A DNA stretch of 64,000 bases from Nonomuraea polychroma (GTDB taxonomy: Bacteria; Actinomycetota; Actinomycetes; Streptosporangiales; Streptosporangiaceae). The stretch covers positions 5,731,501-5,795,500 of the forward strand of contig NZ_SAUN01000001.1 in assembly GCF_004011505.1 (NCBI RefSeq). The letters are read 5' to 3'. Both the position numbers and the translations under genes were made by a program. Below the pieces are notes generated by a model, which was given only the letters and a program-made list of their open reading frames with translations, ran no database searches and had not been told where the DNA came from. Positions 8,504-15,785 of the stretch are shown here, piece by piece. The number at the start of each line of letters is the position of its first letter. Position 1 is the first letter of the stretch.

Positions 8504-8942
8504 GGACTGTTCCTTCGGTTGTCTGATGCAGCATGGGCGCTGTCGGCGGTCTGTCCGTGGGATGTTCCAGGCCGGCCCGCGCGGCCTTGGCCTGATTTTC
8601 TTTCAGGAACGACTCATAGATGTCGAGCAGCATCCGGCGCTGCCGTCTGGTGATGCTGGTATCCGCCTTGATCGCAGCCGACGTGTGGCTGCCGGCACCA
8701 GGCCACTCGCTTTGCGCCCACATGGTCAAGGCCAGGGCCGAGTAATGGAGTGCCGAGGCGAGGCCGGTCAGCAGCATTGTGCCGGGCCTGCCCGGGACGG
8801 CTTTGATCGGCCGCTGGGACGGGGCGACCATGAGACCGGTGAGCCGGCGCAGCAAGACCATCGCCTGCTGCCGCTGCCGACGGGTGGACTCGTACGCCGG
8901 CGCACGGCGCTCGTGGCCGTGCGCCGGCTGATAGGACCTCAT
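8487..8942 (-). CDS. Protein of unknown function, middle gene of overlapping trio
   Basis: 151 residues from ATG 8942, which overlaps the stop of the CBS gene as ATGA. The N terminus is very basic and polar. The centre (TMLLTGLASALHYSALALTM) is hydrophobic enough for one membrane-associated helix. The C-terminal part (RRQRRMLLDIYESFLKENQ) is helical. I recognise no family. Coupling to a CBS protein upstream and an HBHA-like protein downstream implies a shared role, perhaps in stress or dormancy. Confidence 0.65.
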   Translation of the reverse strand: MRSYQPAHGHERRAPAYESTRRQRQQAMVLLRRLTGLMVAPSQRPIKAVPGRPGTMLLTGLASALHYSALALTMWAQSEWPGAGSHTSAAIKADTSITRRQRRMLLDIYESFLKENQAKAARAGLEHPTDRPPTAPMLHQTTEGTVHDARL

Positions 8943-9358
8943 GTGTTCGGTGGCGCCGCGCTGATGGTCGCCAGCGCGGAGTCGCGGTCCAGATCGATGG
9001 CAAGGTCGCCCAGGGAGAGCACGCCCACCGGCCGCTCCCGGTCGAGCACGGGCAGCCGTCGCACCGTGTGCAGGCGCATCAACTCCACGGCGTACCACTC
9101 ACCATCGTCCGCCGATACGGTGACGAGTTTCCTGCTGCAGATGTCGCCGGCCGTGACGACGTCCGGCGACAGACCGCGCGCGACCGCGCGCACCACGATG
9201 TCCCGGTCGGTCAGCACACCGAACAGCCGTCCGTCCTCCAGGACGAAGACGTCGCCGATATCGTGCTCGCGCATCTGCCGAGCCGCGGCCACCAGCGTGG
9301 AGTCGACGCTCACCATCACGACATCCCTCGTCATTACGTCTCGAACGCGGCGTTTCAT
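8939..9358 (-). CDS. CBS-domain pair protein
   Basis: 139 residues from ATG 9358; a GTG three codons upstream (9367) is possible, but GGGGT would then abut it. Two CBS domains: residues about 4-62 (VRDVMTRDVVMVSVDSTLV, FVLEDGRLFGVLTDRDIVVR) and about 70-130 (VRRLPVLDRERPVGVLSLGD). Tandem CBS domains form a Bateman module that binds adenine nucleotides; stand-alone ones such as mycobacterial Hrp1 are hypoxia or stress proteins. It is the first gene of an overlapping three-gene unit. Confidence 0.88.
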   Translation of the reverse strand: MKRRVRDVMTRDVVMVSVDSTLVAAARQMREHDIGDVFVLEDGRLFGVLTDRDIVVRAVARGLSPDVVTAGDICSRKLVTVSADDGEWYAVELMRLHTVRRLPVLDRERPVGVLSLGDLAIDLDRDSALATISAAPPNT

Positions 9359-9367
9359 GGCAGTCAC

Positions 9368-9745
9368 ACCCCATTCGTCGGCATGTGGAGACCACCACCG
9401 GCGCTCCCGGTTTCGACACTGCCCCGGGCACAGGCAGCAAAGTCGCGTCCCTCGCCGATTTTGCAGTCTTGAGGAGATATCCCCACGTTCTCAAGGCCGC
9501 GCTGCGGGCGCGGTCAGGGGACGGCAAAGCGAAGGCCTGGTACGCAAACGCGCGGCGACGGCGGTGCGGTGACGCCGGCGAGCCCTCGCACTGCCGCTTC
9601 TCACTGATCTGCCATGCCACGAAGAGCAGGAGGACGCCGTGGCATGAAGGGCCAGGCCCATGGAGATGTCCATGATCCGGGACGGTATCGGTCAAATCCC
9701 TCGTCGCCCGTCCGGTTCGTGGGTACAAAGGAGAGACAAGGAAGC
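9368..9745. other. Intergenic region with no convincing gene
   Basis: About 380 bases between the divergent CBS operon and the small frame at 9746. I find short helical-looking peptides in several frames but none with a start, a ribosome binding site and a coherent sequence. Promoters for both directions must lie here. Confidence 0.4.
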
Positions 9746-9898
9746 ATGCTTCACGAGCGGGACCGCCACACCACCGCACCAGCCGGTTCGGTCAAGGCAA
9801 GAGCGGCGGGAAGGATTTTCACGGCATTCCTCATCGCAGGACATCCAGCGAGTCAGCACAGCCTCAAGGATGGATACCTGCAAAACGGCGCACCGTGA
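9746..9898 (+). CDS. Possible small protein (50 residues)
   Basis: ATG 9746 is preceded by ACAAGGAAGC, a reasonable ribosome binding site 5-8 bases away, and the frame ends 19 bases before the hydrolase start. The product is basic with one mildly hydrophobic patch (IFTAFLIAG). I do not recognise it. It could be a leader peptide for the hydrolase gene or chance. Confidence 0.3.
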   Translation: MLHERDRHTTAPAGSVKARAAGRIFTAFLIAGHPASQHSLKDGYLQNGAP

Positions 9899-9917
9899 CA
9901 AGGGGGTCCGGCAAGCC

Positions 9918-10976
9918 ATGTGGAAGCTTCCATCGACGGTGGCGCGCGGGTTCGACACCGTAACCAGACTGAGTGGGGTCCTCCCCGTCGGGATGCGCAC
10001 CGCCGCCGAACTCCTCATAGGAGCGAGCAGACACGGCGCTCGCGCGGGACCGGCGGGCACCGGCGGGCGCCCCGACCGGGACCCGGCGCCCGCCGAGACG
10101 GTGTCCTTCGTGGAGGGCCGGCTGGACGGCTCGGCCGCGACCACTCTGGCTTACCGACGGCAGGGCACGGGCGAGCCGGTGGTCCTGCTGCACGGCATCG
10201 GACAAGACCTGCACGCCTGGGACCTGGTGGTCCCCCTGATCGCCGCCGAACGCGAGGTCATCGTGCTGGACCTGCCCGGTTTCGGGAGGTCGCCGGACCT
10301 GCCCGACGGCACACCGCGCGACTTGCCCACCATGGTGGCGGCGCTGGAGGCGGTGTTCACCACGCTCGGCGTTCGCCGGCCACATGTGGTCGGTCACTCG
10401 CTGGGCGGCCTGATCGCGCTGCGGCTTGCCCAGGCCGGGCTCGCCCGCAGCGTCACCGCGCTGGCGCCGGCCGGGTTCTGGAACGAGGTCGAGCGACGCT
10501 ACGCCTTCGCCGTCCTGACGACCGCACGCCAGCTTGCCCGGCTGCCGGACACCGTCGTGGAGCGGATGGCCGGCACGGCCGTGGGACGGGCGGCGCTGAC
10601 CGGCACCCTGTACGGACGCGCCGACTCCTGCGCGCCCGACACCCTGGTGGCCTGCCTGCACTCCTTGCGCCAATCGGTGGCGTTCCAGGCCACGCTGCGT
10701 GCCGGACGCGCACCGGACCTGTTCACGGGCACCATCCCCGATATACCGGTCACCATCGCCTGGGGCACCTGCGACCGCATCCTGCCCGGTCGCCAGGCCG
10801 CGCGCGTCACGGCCGTGATCCCCCACGCACGGCTCGTCGAGTTGCCCGGGTGCGGGCACGTCCCCATGAACGACGCACCCGACCAGGTCGCCCGGCTGAT
10901 CGTGCGGAGCACGGCTGACGGGCACGCGGCTCGCGCCGGGCAGCCCCGAGGCCGGCGCGCGGCCTGCGCGTCCTAG
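9918..10976 (+). CDS. Alpha/beta-fold hydrolase
   Basis: 352 residues from ATG 9918, with AAGGGGG about 12 bases upstream. After about 75 variable residues comes the alpha/beta-hydrolase core: VVLLHGIGQDLHAWD (oxyanion loop HG), GHSLGG (Ser nucleophile), GTCDRILPG (acid, Asp), GCGHVPMND (His). A cap domain lies between the Ser and Asp segments. Such enzymes cleave esters, lactones or similar bonds; the substrate cannot be read. It ends 16 bases from the convergent membrane-protein gene. Confidence 0.88.
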   Translation: MWKLPSTVARGFDTVTRLSGVLPVGMRTAAELLIGASRHGARAGPAGTGGRPDRDPAPAETVSFVEGRLDGSAATTLAYRRQGTGEPVVLLHGIGQDLHAWDLVVPLIAAEREVIVLDLPGFGRSPDLPDGTPRDLPTMVAALEAVFTTLGVRRPHVVGHSLGGLIALRLAQAGLARSVTALAPAGFWNEVERRYAFAVLTTARQLARLPDTVVERMAGTAVGRAALTGTLYGRADSCAPDTLVACLHSLRQSVAFQATLRAGRAPDLFTGTIPDIPVTIAWGTCDRILPGRQAARVTAVIPHARLVELPGCGHVPMNDAPDQVARLIVRSTADGHAARAGQPRGRRAACAS

Positions 10977-10992
10977 TCCCGCCCGCCGCATG

Positions 10993-12420
10993 TCATGAGA
11001 GCCGCTGCAGGCGGACGGGCGGCAGGTACTCGTCGATCAGGTCCCGATCCCACCATGCGCCTGTCGCACGACGCTGCCGCCAGGTGGTGAAGCGGTAGCT
11101 GTACAGGCGGGCGCGGAGGAAGGCCGGCGGGGTGTCGGGGAACGGGTTGCCGGCCAGCAGCCGGAGCGTCGCCCGATCGTTTTCGAGCAATTTGACGGCC
11201 AGCGGGATGAACCACGGCTCGGCGTAGATCGGCGACAGACCCGCGAACCACATGAGCCAGTCCAGCCGGAGGTGGTACGGGGCGACTTGGGGCGGATGGC
11301 GAGCGGGATCGCCGGGTTTGCCCTTGAAGTGATACTCCTTCCACTGCGTATCGGCCGTGATCTCCGGCTCGTCGGTGCCCTCGATCACGACCTCGACGCG
11401 GACCTTGCTGACGGTTCCGAAGGCGCCGTAGGTGCCGACCAGGCGAAGCGGGTCGAAGCTGGCGTTCATCAGCTGGTGGCGGGACAGCAGGTTGTGCACC
11501 GGCCAGTAGCTGAGCACCACGACCAGCGTCGTGACCGCCACCACCAGCGCGTCGTGCCATACGGGCGCGGCCAGGGCGGCAGGTGCCGGGGCGGGCGAGG
11601 CAAGAATCATCGACCAGTCCACCACGGATGCCGCCAGCACGACGGTCAGCCAGTTCAGCCAGGAGAAGTTCCCCGACACGATCAACCACAGCTGCGTGAC
11701 GATCATGATGGCCGCGGCCAGCGTGGCATAGGGCTGAGGCGCGAACAACCCGAACGGGGCAACCAGCTGCGCGACGTGGTTGCCGGCGACCTCGATGCGA
11801 TGCAGCGGACGGGGCAGCCAGTGGAAGTACCAGCTCAGCGGGCCGGGCATCGGCTGGGTCTCGTGGTGGTAGTACAGGCAGGTCAGGTCGCGCCAGCAGC
11901 GGTCGCCGCGCAGCTTGATGAGGCCGGCGCCGAATTCCAGCCGGAAGAGCAGCCAGCGCAGCAGCAACAGCACCAGGACCGGAGGGGCGATCTGCCGGTT
12001 GCCGAGGAAAATGGCGAGAAAGCCCGCTTCGCACAGCAGCGACTCCCAGCCGAAGGAGTACCACACCTGTCCCACGTTGACGATCGACAGGTACACCACC
12101 CACAGGACGGCCCACAGCAGCATCGAGCCCCACAGCGGAACCAGATCGGCCAGTCCGGCCAGGACGGCGGCCGACAGCGCCACTCCGCTCCAGGCCACGG
12201 CGGCGAAGAACCGATCGCTGTAGTGCAGGTGGAAGATGCTCGGCGCGCTGCGGAAGGACACGAGCCGCAGGTACGCCGGCACCGGTGTCAGGCCGTTCGC
12301 GCCGATGAGGGCACGGAACTGGTGAGCCGCTGACAGGAAGGCGACCAGATAGATCACCGCCAGGCCTCGCTGGAAGACCAGCCGGCCGAGCCAGTAATCG
12401 GATGCCGCCAACCACTCCAC
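10993..12420 (-). CDS. Lipase maturation factor family membrane protein
   Basis: 475 residues from GTG 12420, with GGGGGA upstream. There are about 9-10 hydrophobic segments, then a soluble C-terminal domain. Characteristic pieces of the LMF1 family are present: SFGWESLLCEAGFLAIFLG, FGAGLIKLRGD, WRDLTCLYYHHETQPMPGPL and, near the C terminus, DWLMWFAGLSPIYAEPWF. In animals LMF1 helps lipoprotein lipase fold in the ER; bacterial members have no established role. A fold-assisting membrane function is possible but unproven. Confidence 0.88.
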   Translation of the reverse strand: MEWLAASDYWLGRLVFQRGLAVIYLVAFLSAAHQFRALIGANGLTPVPAYLRLVSFRSAPSIFHLHYSDRFFAAVAWSGVALSAAVLAGLADLVPLWGSMLLWAVLWVVYLSIVNVGQVWYSFGWESLLCEAGFLAIFLGNRQIAPPVLVLLLLRWLLFRLEFGAGLIKLRGDRCWRDLTCLYYHHETQPMPGPLSWYFHWLPRPLHRIEVAGNHVAQLVAPFGLFAPQPYATLAAAIMIVTQLWLIVSGNFSWLNWLTVVLAASVVDWSMILASPAPAPAALAAPVWHDALVVAVTTLVVVLSYWPVHNLLSRHQLMNASFDPLRLVGTYGAFGTVSKVRVEVVIEGTDEPEITADTQWKEYHFKGKPGDPARHPPQVAPYHLRLDWLMWFAGLSPIYAEPWFIPLAVKLLENDRATLRLLAGNPFPDTPPAFLRARLYSYRFTTWRQRRATGAWWDRDLIDEYLPPVRLQRLS

Positions 12421-12662
12421 GGCCAGTCCCCCTTCACCGTCCCTTCCGCCGGTACCGATGGGAACACACAGCGCGCCGCCAGATGCGCCGCCTGGGCCCT
12501 ACCCACATCATCAGAGGCCCGTGGCAACAGAATCCCCAAATGAGGCAATGTTCTGTCTCTGTGTGGAGATGCGGAGAATCGCCGTGCCGGTCGGCAGCCA
12601 TGACCGCTGCTCATCGCACAGGCCGGCGCCGACGTATGCCCACTGGTGCCGACCTGTGCGAT

Positions 12663-12676
12663 ATACCCCCAGGTAT
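12663..12676. promoter_or_regulatory. CsoR/CstR-type operator-like repeat at the broken regulator
   Basis: ATACC, spacer CCCA, GGTAT. This C-rich interrupted inverted repeat is the type bound by CsoR-family sensors (CsoR, RicR, CstR). It lies exactly where the 5' end of the broken CsoR-like gene should be. Confidence 0.5.
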
Positions 12677-12892
12677 TAGGGAGACTGTGCGAGGGGTGAT
12701 CGCCATGATCGAGAAGGGCGACGACTGGGAGCGAGTGCTGACCCAGTTGGCAGCGGTGTCCAAGGCGCTGGACCGCGCCGGATTCAAGATCATATCGACT
12801 GGCTGCAGCAATGCCAGGCCGCGCGTGAACGTGGCGAAGAGCCATCGATCAGCACCGAGCGGCTCGAGGCGCTGTTTTTGGCCCTGTCCTGA
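12665..12892 (+). pseudogene. Broken CsoR/CstR-family (DUF156) regulator
   Basis: The frame reads RETVRGVIAMIEKGDDWERV, then LTQLAAVSKALDRAGFKII, then jumps frame near 12790-12800 and resumes as WLQQCQAARERGEE ... LFLALS, with the stop at 12890-12892. This is the family pattern of CsoR-like sensors of the type found beside rhodaneses. The first 15-20 residues are missing, there is at least one frameshift, and the first thiol position (Cys before the VLTQ helix) is Trp. It therefore should not make a working sensor. Its neighbour, the beta-lactamase-fold/rhodanese gene, is the usual target of such a regulator. Confidence 0.7.
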
Positions 12893-12893
12893 A

Positions 12894-13219
12894 GAGCGGT
12901 TCCCCGCTGGCGGGTACGTTCGCGGAGCCATGGGACGGCAAGGCCATGGTGTGCGTGGCATATACCCCCATGGGTATATGCGGGGAAGAGAGCTCTCTGA
13001 TGGCGATGCGTCAGCAGACTCCCGGTGAGCTGCAGCGACACGTCCCGATCGGTGTGACGACGGCCGGAAGTGTGCGCGGCCACGCGGAGTTCGCTCAGGA
13101 CACCTGCCCGCGGTGGCGTGAACAGGCCTGCGCAGAAGCGGGGCGGCACTCGGGACGAGGGCAGTGCCGGACCGCTGCCGGGGCACGGCACCGATCAGAA
13201 CGACGACCAAGCGAAAGGC
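12894..13219. other. Upstream region of the persulfide-type enzyme, with operator
   Basis: About 325 bases without a gene. It contains the long inverted repeat at 12958-12981. From there to 13220 I see no coding sequence; the 240-base distance from operator to start is long and may reflect a deleted small gene. Confidence 0.4.
12958..12981. promoter_or_regulatory. Long CsoR/CstR-type operator
   Basis: GCATATACCC, spacer CCAT, GGGTATATGC: a perfect 10-base inverted repeat with the C-rich/G-rich core typical of CsoR-family operators. It is the strongest of five such sites in this window. It lies upstream of the beta-lactamase-fold/rhodanese gene. Confidence 0.65.
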
Positions 13220-14623
13220 ATGACGATGACGACGGTCCATGTCGAGGTGGTGGAAACTTCCTCCCTGGGGGACCGCAGCTACCTGGTGCACGATGGGCAG
13301 GTCGCGCTGGTGGTCGACCCGCAGCGCGACATCGATCGCGTCCTGGCCCTGGCCGGACGGCTGGGCGTGCGCATCACGCATGTGGCCGAGACTCACCTGC
13401 ACAACGACTACGTCTCCGGCGGCTTGGCCCTGGCCCGGGTCACCGGCGCGACCTACCTGATGGCCGAGGCCGAGGACGTCTCCTTCGAGCGGACGCCGGT
13501 GGCCGACGGGCAGGAGATCGTCATCTCTGGACGCATGCGCGTGTCGCCGGTGGCCACGCCTGGCCATACCTTCCATCACCTGTCGTACGTCGTGTCCGGC
13601 CCCGGCGGCCCTGAAGGGGTGTTCACGGGCGGGTCGCTGCTGTTCGGCACCACCGGCCGTACCGACCTGCTCGGCGCCCGGCACGCCCACCGCCTGGCCC
13701 ACCAGCAGCACGCCTCGGCCAGGCGCCTGGCCGATCTGCTGCCCGACGGCGCGCACATCTGGCCCACCCACGGTTTCGGCAGCTTCTGCTCGGCCACCCA
13801 GTCAGACGCCCCTGCTTCGACCATCGGACGGGAGAAGGACGTCAACCCGGTGCTGCGGCTGGAGGCCGATGACTTCGTCGCCCAGACGCTGGCCGGATTG
13901 GACGCCTACCCTGCCTACTACGCGCACATGGGCGCCCGCAACAGCGCCGGCGCCGACCTGATCGACCTGACTCCCGCCCAGATCGCCGGCGCCGACCAAC
14001 TGCGGGAGCGGATCGATGCCGGCGAGTGGGTCGTGGACCTGCGCTCACGCAAAGCCTTCGCCCACCGCCACCTTGCCGGCACGCTCAGCTTCGGCCTGGA
14101 CGGGCCCATGTCGACCTGGCTGGGCTGGATGGCCCCGTGGGGGTCGCCCATCACCCTGCTGGGTGAGTCGGCCGAGCAGGTCGCCGCCGCCCAGCGGGAG
14201 CTGGCGCGCATCGGGATCGACCGCCCGGCCGCCGCCGCGCCCGGCACTCCCGACGCCTGGGCCGCCGGCGAGGAGGCCCGCCTCGGCAAGCTCATGGTGG
14301 CCGCCTTCGCCGATCTGGCCGCGTCCCGTGCCGGCCGCACGCCGCACGGCCTGCCGGCGCCGGACGTACTGCTCGATGTGCGCATGACCAACGAGTGGCG
14401 CTCCGGGCACATCGACGGCGCCACCCACATCCCGCTGCCGGACCTGCCTGCCCGCCTGGCCGAGGTGCCGGACGGCACGGTGTGGGTGCACTGCGGCTCC
14501 GGCTACCGCGCCGCAGCCGCCAGCAGCCTGCTGGCCAGGTCCGGGCACCACGTGGTGCATATCGACGACACCTACGCCCGGGCCGCCGAGGCAGGCCTGA
14601 CCATCATCACCCCCGGAAACTGA
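13220..14623 (+). CDS. Metallo-beta-lactamase-fold / double rhodanese protein (persulfide dioxygenase-like)
   Basis: 467 residues from ATG 13220, preceded by AAAGGC. Residues 1-240 form a metallo-beta-lactamase fold; the metal motif reads THLHNDYVSG, with later His residues in TPGHTFHH and PTHGFGSFC. Two rhodanese domains follow: about 260-355, which lacks a catalytic Cys, and about 375-465, whose active loop is VHCGSGYRAA with the sulfur-carrying Cys. This layout matches CstB-like proteins that oxidise persulfides and pass sulfur to sulfite. The flanking genes, a CsoR-like regulator and a rhodanese, are both broken, but this one is intact. It probably detoxifies reactive sulfur in the cytoplasm. 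Confidence 0.85.
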   Translation: MTMTTVHVEVVETSSLGDRSYLVHDGQVALVVDPQRDIDRVLALAGRLGVRITHVAETHLHNDYVSGGLALARVTGATYLMAEAEDVSFERTPVADGQEIVISGRMRVSPVATPGHTFHHLSYVVSGPGGPEGVFTGGSLLFGTTGRTDLLGARHAHRLAHQQHASARRLADLLPDGAHIWPTHGFGSFCSATQSDAPASTIGREKDVNPVLRLEADDFVAQTLAGLDAYPAYYAHMGARNSAGADLIDLTPAQIAGADQLRERIDAGEWVVDLRSRKAFAHRHLAGTLSFGLDGPMSTWLGWMAPWGSPITLLGESAEQVAAAQRELARIGIDRPAAAAPGTPDAWAAGEEARLGKLMVAAFADLAASRAGRTPHGLPAPDVLLDVRMTNEWRSGHIDGATHIPLPDLPARLAEVPDGTVWVHCGSGYRAAAASSLLARSGHHVVHIDDTYARAAEAGLTIITPGN

Positions 14624-14663
14624 CCCGGACCCGGCATCGCCGCTGTTCCACCAGGAGAATGAC

Positions 14664-14928
14664 ATGACCGCCGCCACCCCGGCGCCCCTACTGCCTTGGA
14701 CGCCGCCACCCTGCAGCGGCTGCTGGAGTCCGGTGGCGCTCCCCGGCTGATCGACGTGCGCACCCCCGGCAAGTTCGGATCGCCGCATTCATCGGTGGTG
14801 GGCTGGTCTTCGCCACCCTGTCGGGCACCTGTGCCATGGGCATGCTGCTGACCAAGCTGCCCTACAACCGCGGCCCGCGTACCGACATCGATTCCGTGCA
14901 CAGGGCCTTGGCCGCCGAGCGCCCCTGA
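14664..14928 (+). pseudogene. Rhodanese-DUF2892 fusion remnant with internal deletion
   Basis: AGGAG precedes the ATG at 14664. The first frame soon gives way to another reading DAATLQRLLESGGAPRLIDV (rhodanese N-terminal motif, followed by RTPGKF). At about 14773 it jumps again into AAFIGGGLVFATLSGTCAMG, a membrane segment like YgaP-type DUF2892 tails, ending TGA 14926. The rhodanese middle with its catalytic Cys is gone. It is therefore dead, and belongs to the same sulfur module as the gene before it. Confidence 0.7.
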
Positions 14929-15144
14929 CCCCCTGCGGACCGGACACGCTTTCGAGGCGCGGCTCTCAACCGGCTGTGATCGACTCGGTCGCCGAGGTCC
15001 TCGCCCACGCTCAATGAGCCCGGCGGGGACCTGGGGACGTGTGGGCCGCGTCAACGCCGCCGACCGGAGAGACTCCCGATGGCGACGGAGGGCTTGGACA
15101 GGTCGCCAATCCGTCATCGAAAGGCAGGTCCGAAAGCCTTCGGA

Positions 15145-15161
15145 ATACGGTGGGGGGGTAT
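15145..15161. promoter_or_regulatory. Probable CsoR operator before csoR
   Basis: ATACGGTGGGGGGGTAT (17 bases). Its reverse complement, ATACCCCCCCACCGTAT, agrees at 13 of 17 positions with the site before the DUF4396 gene (ATACCCCATACCCGTAT at 25620-25636). TTAAGAT follows at 15166-15172 as a possible -10 element. This supports autoregulation of csoR-copZ-copA by copper. Confidence 0.55.
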
Positions 15162-15202
15162 GGTGTTAAGATAGGTAGTACAGAAGGGGGAGGGGTAAGG
15201 AA

Positions 15203-15484
15203 ATGGCCGGATACACCGACACCAAGCAAGACCACCTCCAGCGGCTGCGCCGGATCGAAGGACAGACTCGCGGGCTGCAGCGGATGGTCGAAAACGACAA
15301 ATACTGCATCGACATCCTCACCCAGGTGTCGGCGGCCACCAGCGCCCTGCAGTCCTTCGCTCTCTCCCTGCTCGAAGAGCACCTGGCCCACTGCGTCGCC
15401 GAGGCCACCATGAAAGGCGGCCCCGAGGCCGAGGCCAAGGTCAAAGAAGCTTCCGACGCGATCGCGCGGCTCGTCCGTTCCTGA
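15203..15484 (+). CDS. csoR: Copper-sensing repressor CsoR
   Basis: 93 residues from ATG 15203, with GGGGTAAGG upstream. It is an all-helical DUF156 protein: RLRRIEGQTRGLQRMVE is the DNA-contact helix. The copper ligands are Cys35, His60 and Cys64, the same C-H-C set as M. tuberculosis CsoR (36/61/65). Cu(I) binding releases the repressor. It heads an operon with a copper chaperone and a copper ATPase, 24 and 64 bases apart. Confidence 0.95.
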   Translation: MAGYTDTKQDHLQRLRRIEGQTRGLQRMVENDKYCIDILTQVSAATSALQSFALSLLEEHLAHCVAEATMKGGPEAEAKVKEASDAIARLVRS

Positions 15485-15508
15485 TTTCCCTCAGAAGGAG
15501 TGATCTGT

Positions 15509-15721
15509 ATGGCTACCGCCACCTACACCGTCAAGGGCATGACCTGCGGCCACTGCGTCAGCTCGGTCAAGGAGGAGGTCAGCGAGGTGCCCGGCGTCAC
15601 CGGCGTCGAGGTGGACCTCGCCACCGGCCTGCTGACCGTTGAGAGCGAGCCCCCGGTCGACGAGGCGAAGATCGTTGCCGCCGTCGAGGAGGCCGGATAC
15701 GAAGTGGCGAGCCAGCCCTGA
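15509..15721 (+). CDS. copZ: Copper chaperone CopZ (HMA domain)
   Basis: 70 residues. ATG 15509 was chosen because AGAAGGAG lies 8 bases upstream. A single heavy-metal-associated domain with the binding loop GMTCGHC near residue 11 and a typical ferredoxin-like fold (GVTGVEVDLATGLLTVES, AAVEEAGYEV). It carries Cu(I) in the cytosol to the ATPase encoded next. Confidence 0.93.
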   Translation: MATATYTVKGMTCGHCVSSVKEEVSEVPGVTGVEVDLATGLLTVESEPPVDEAKIVAAVEEAGYEVASQP

Positions 15722-15785
15722 ACACGGCTGTGAAGGCCGACGCCCTCGGCAGCGGCAACGCGGTGGGCAGACGAAAGGAGCGGTG

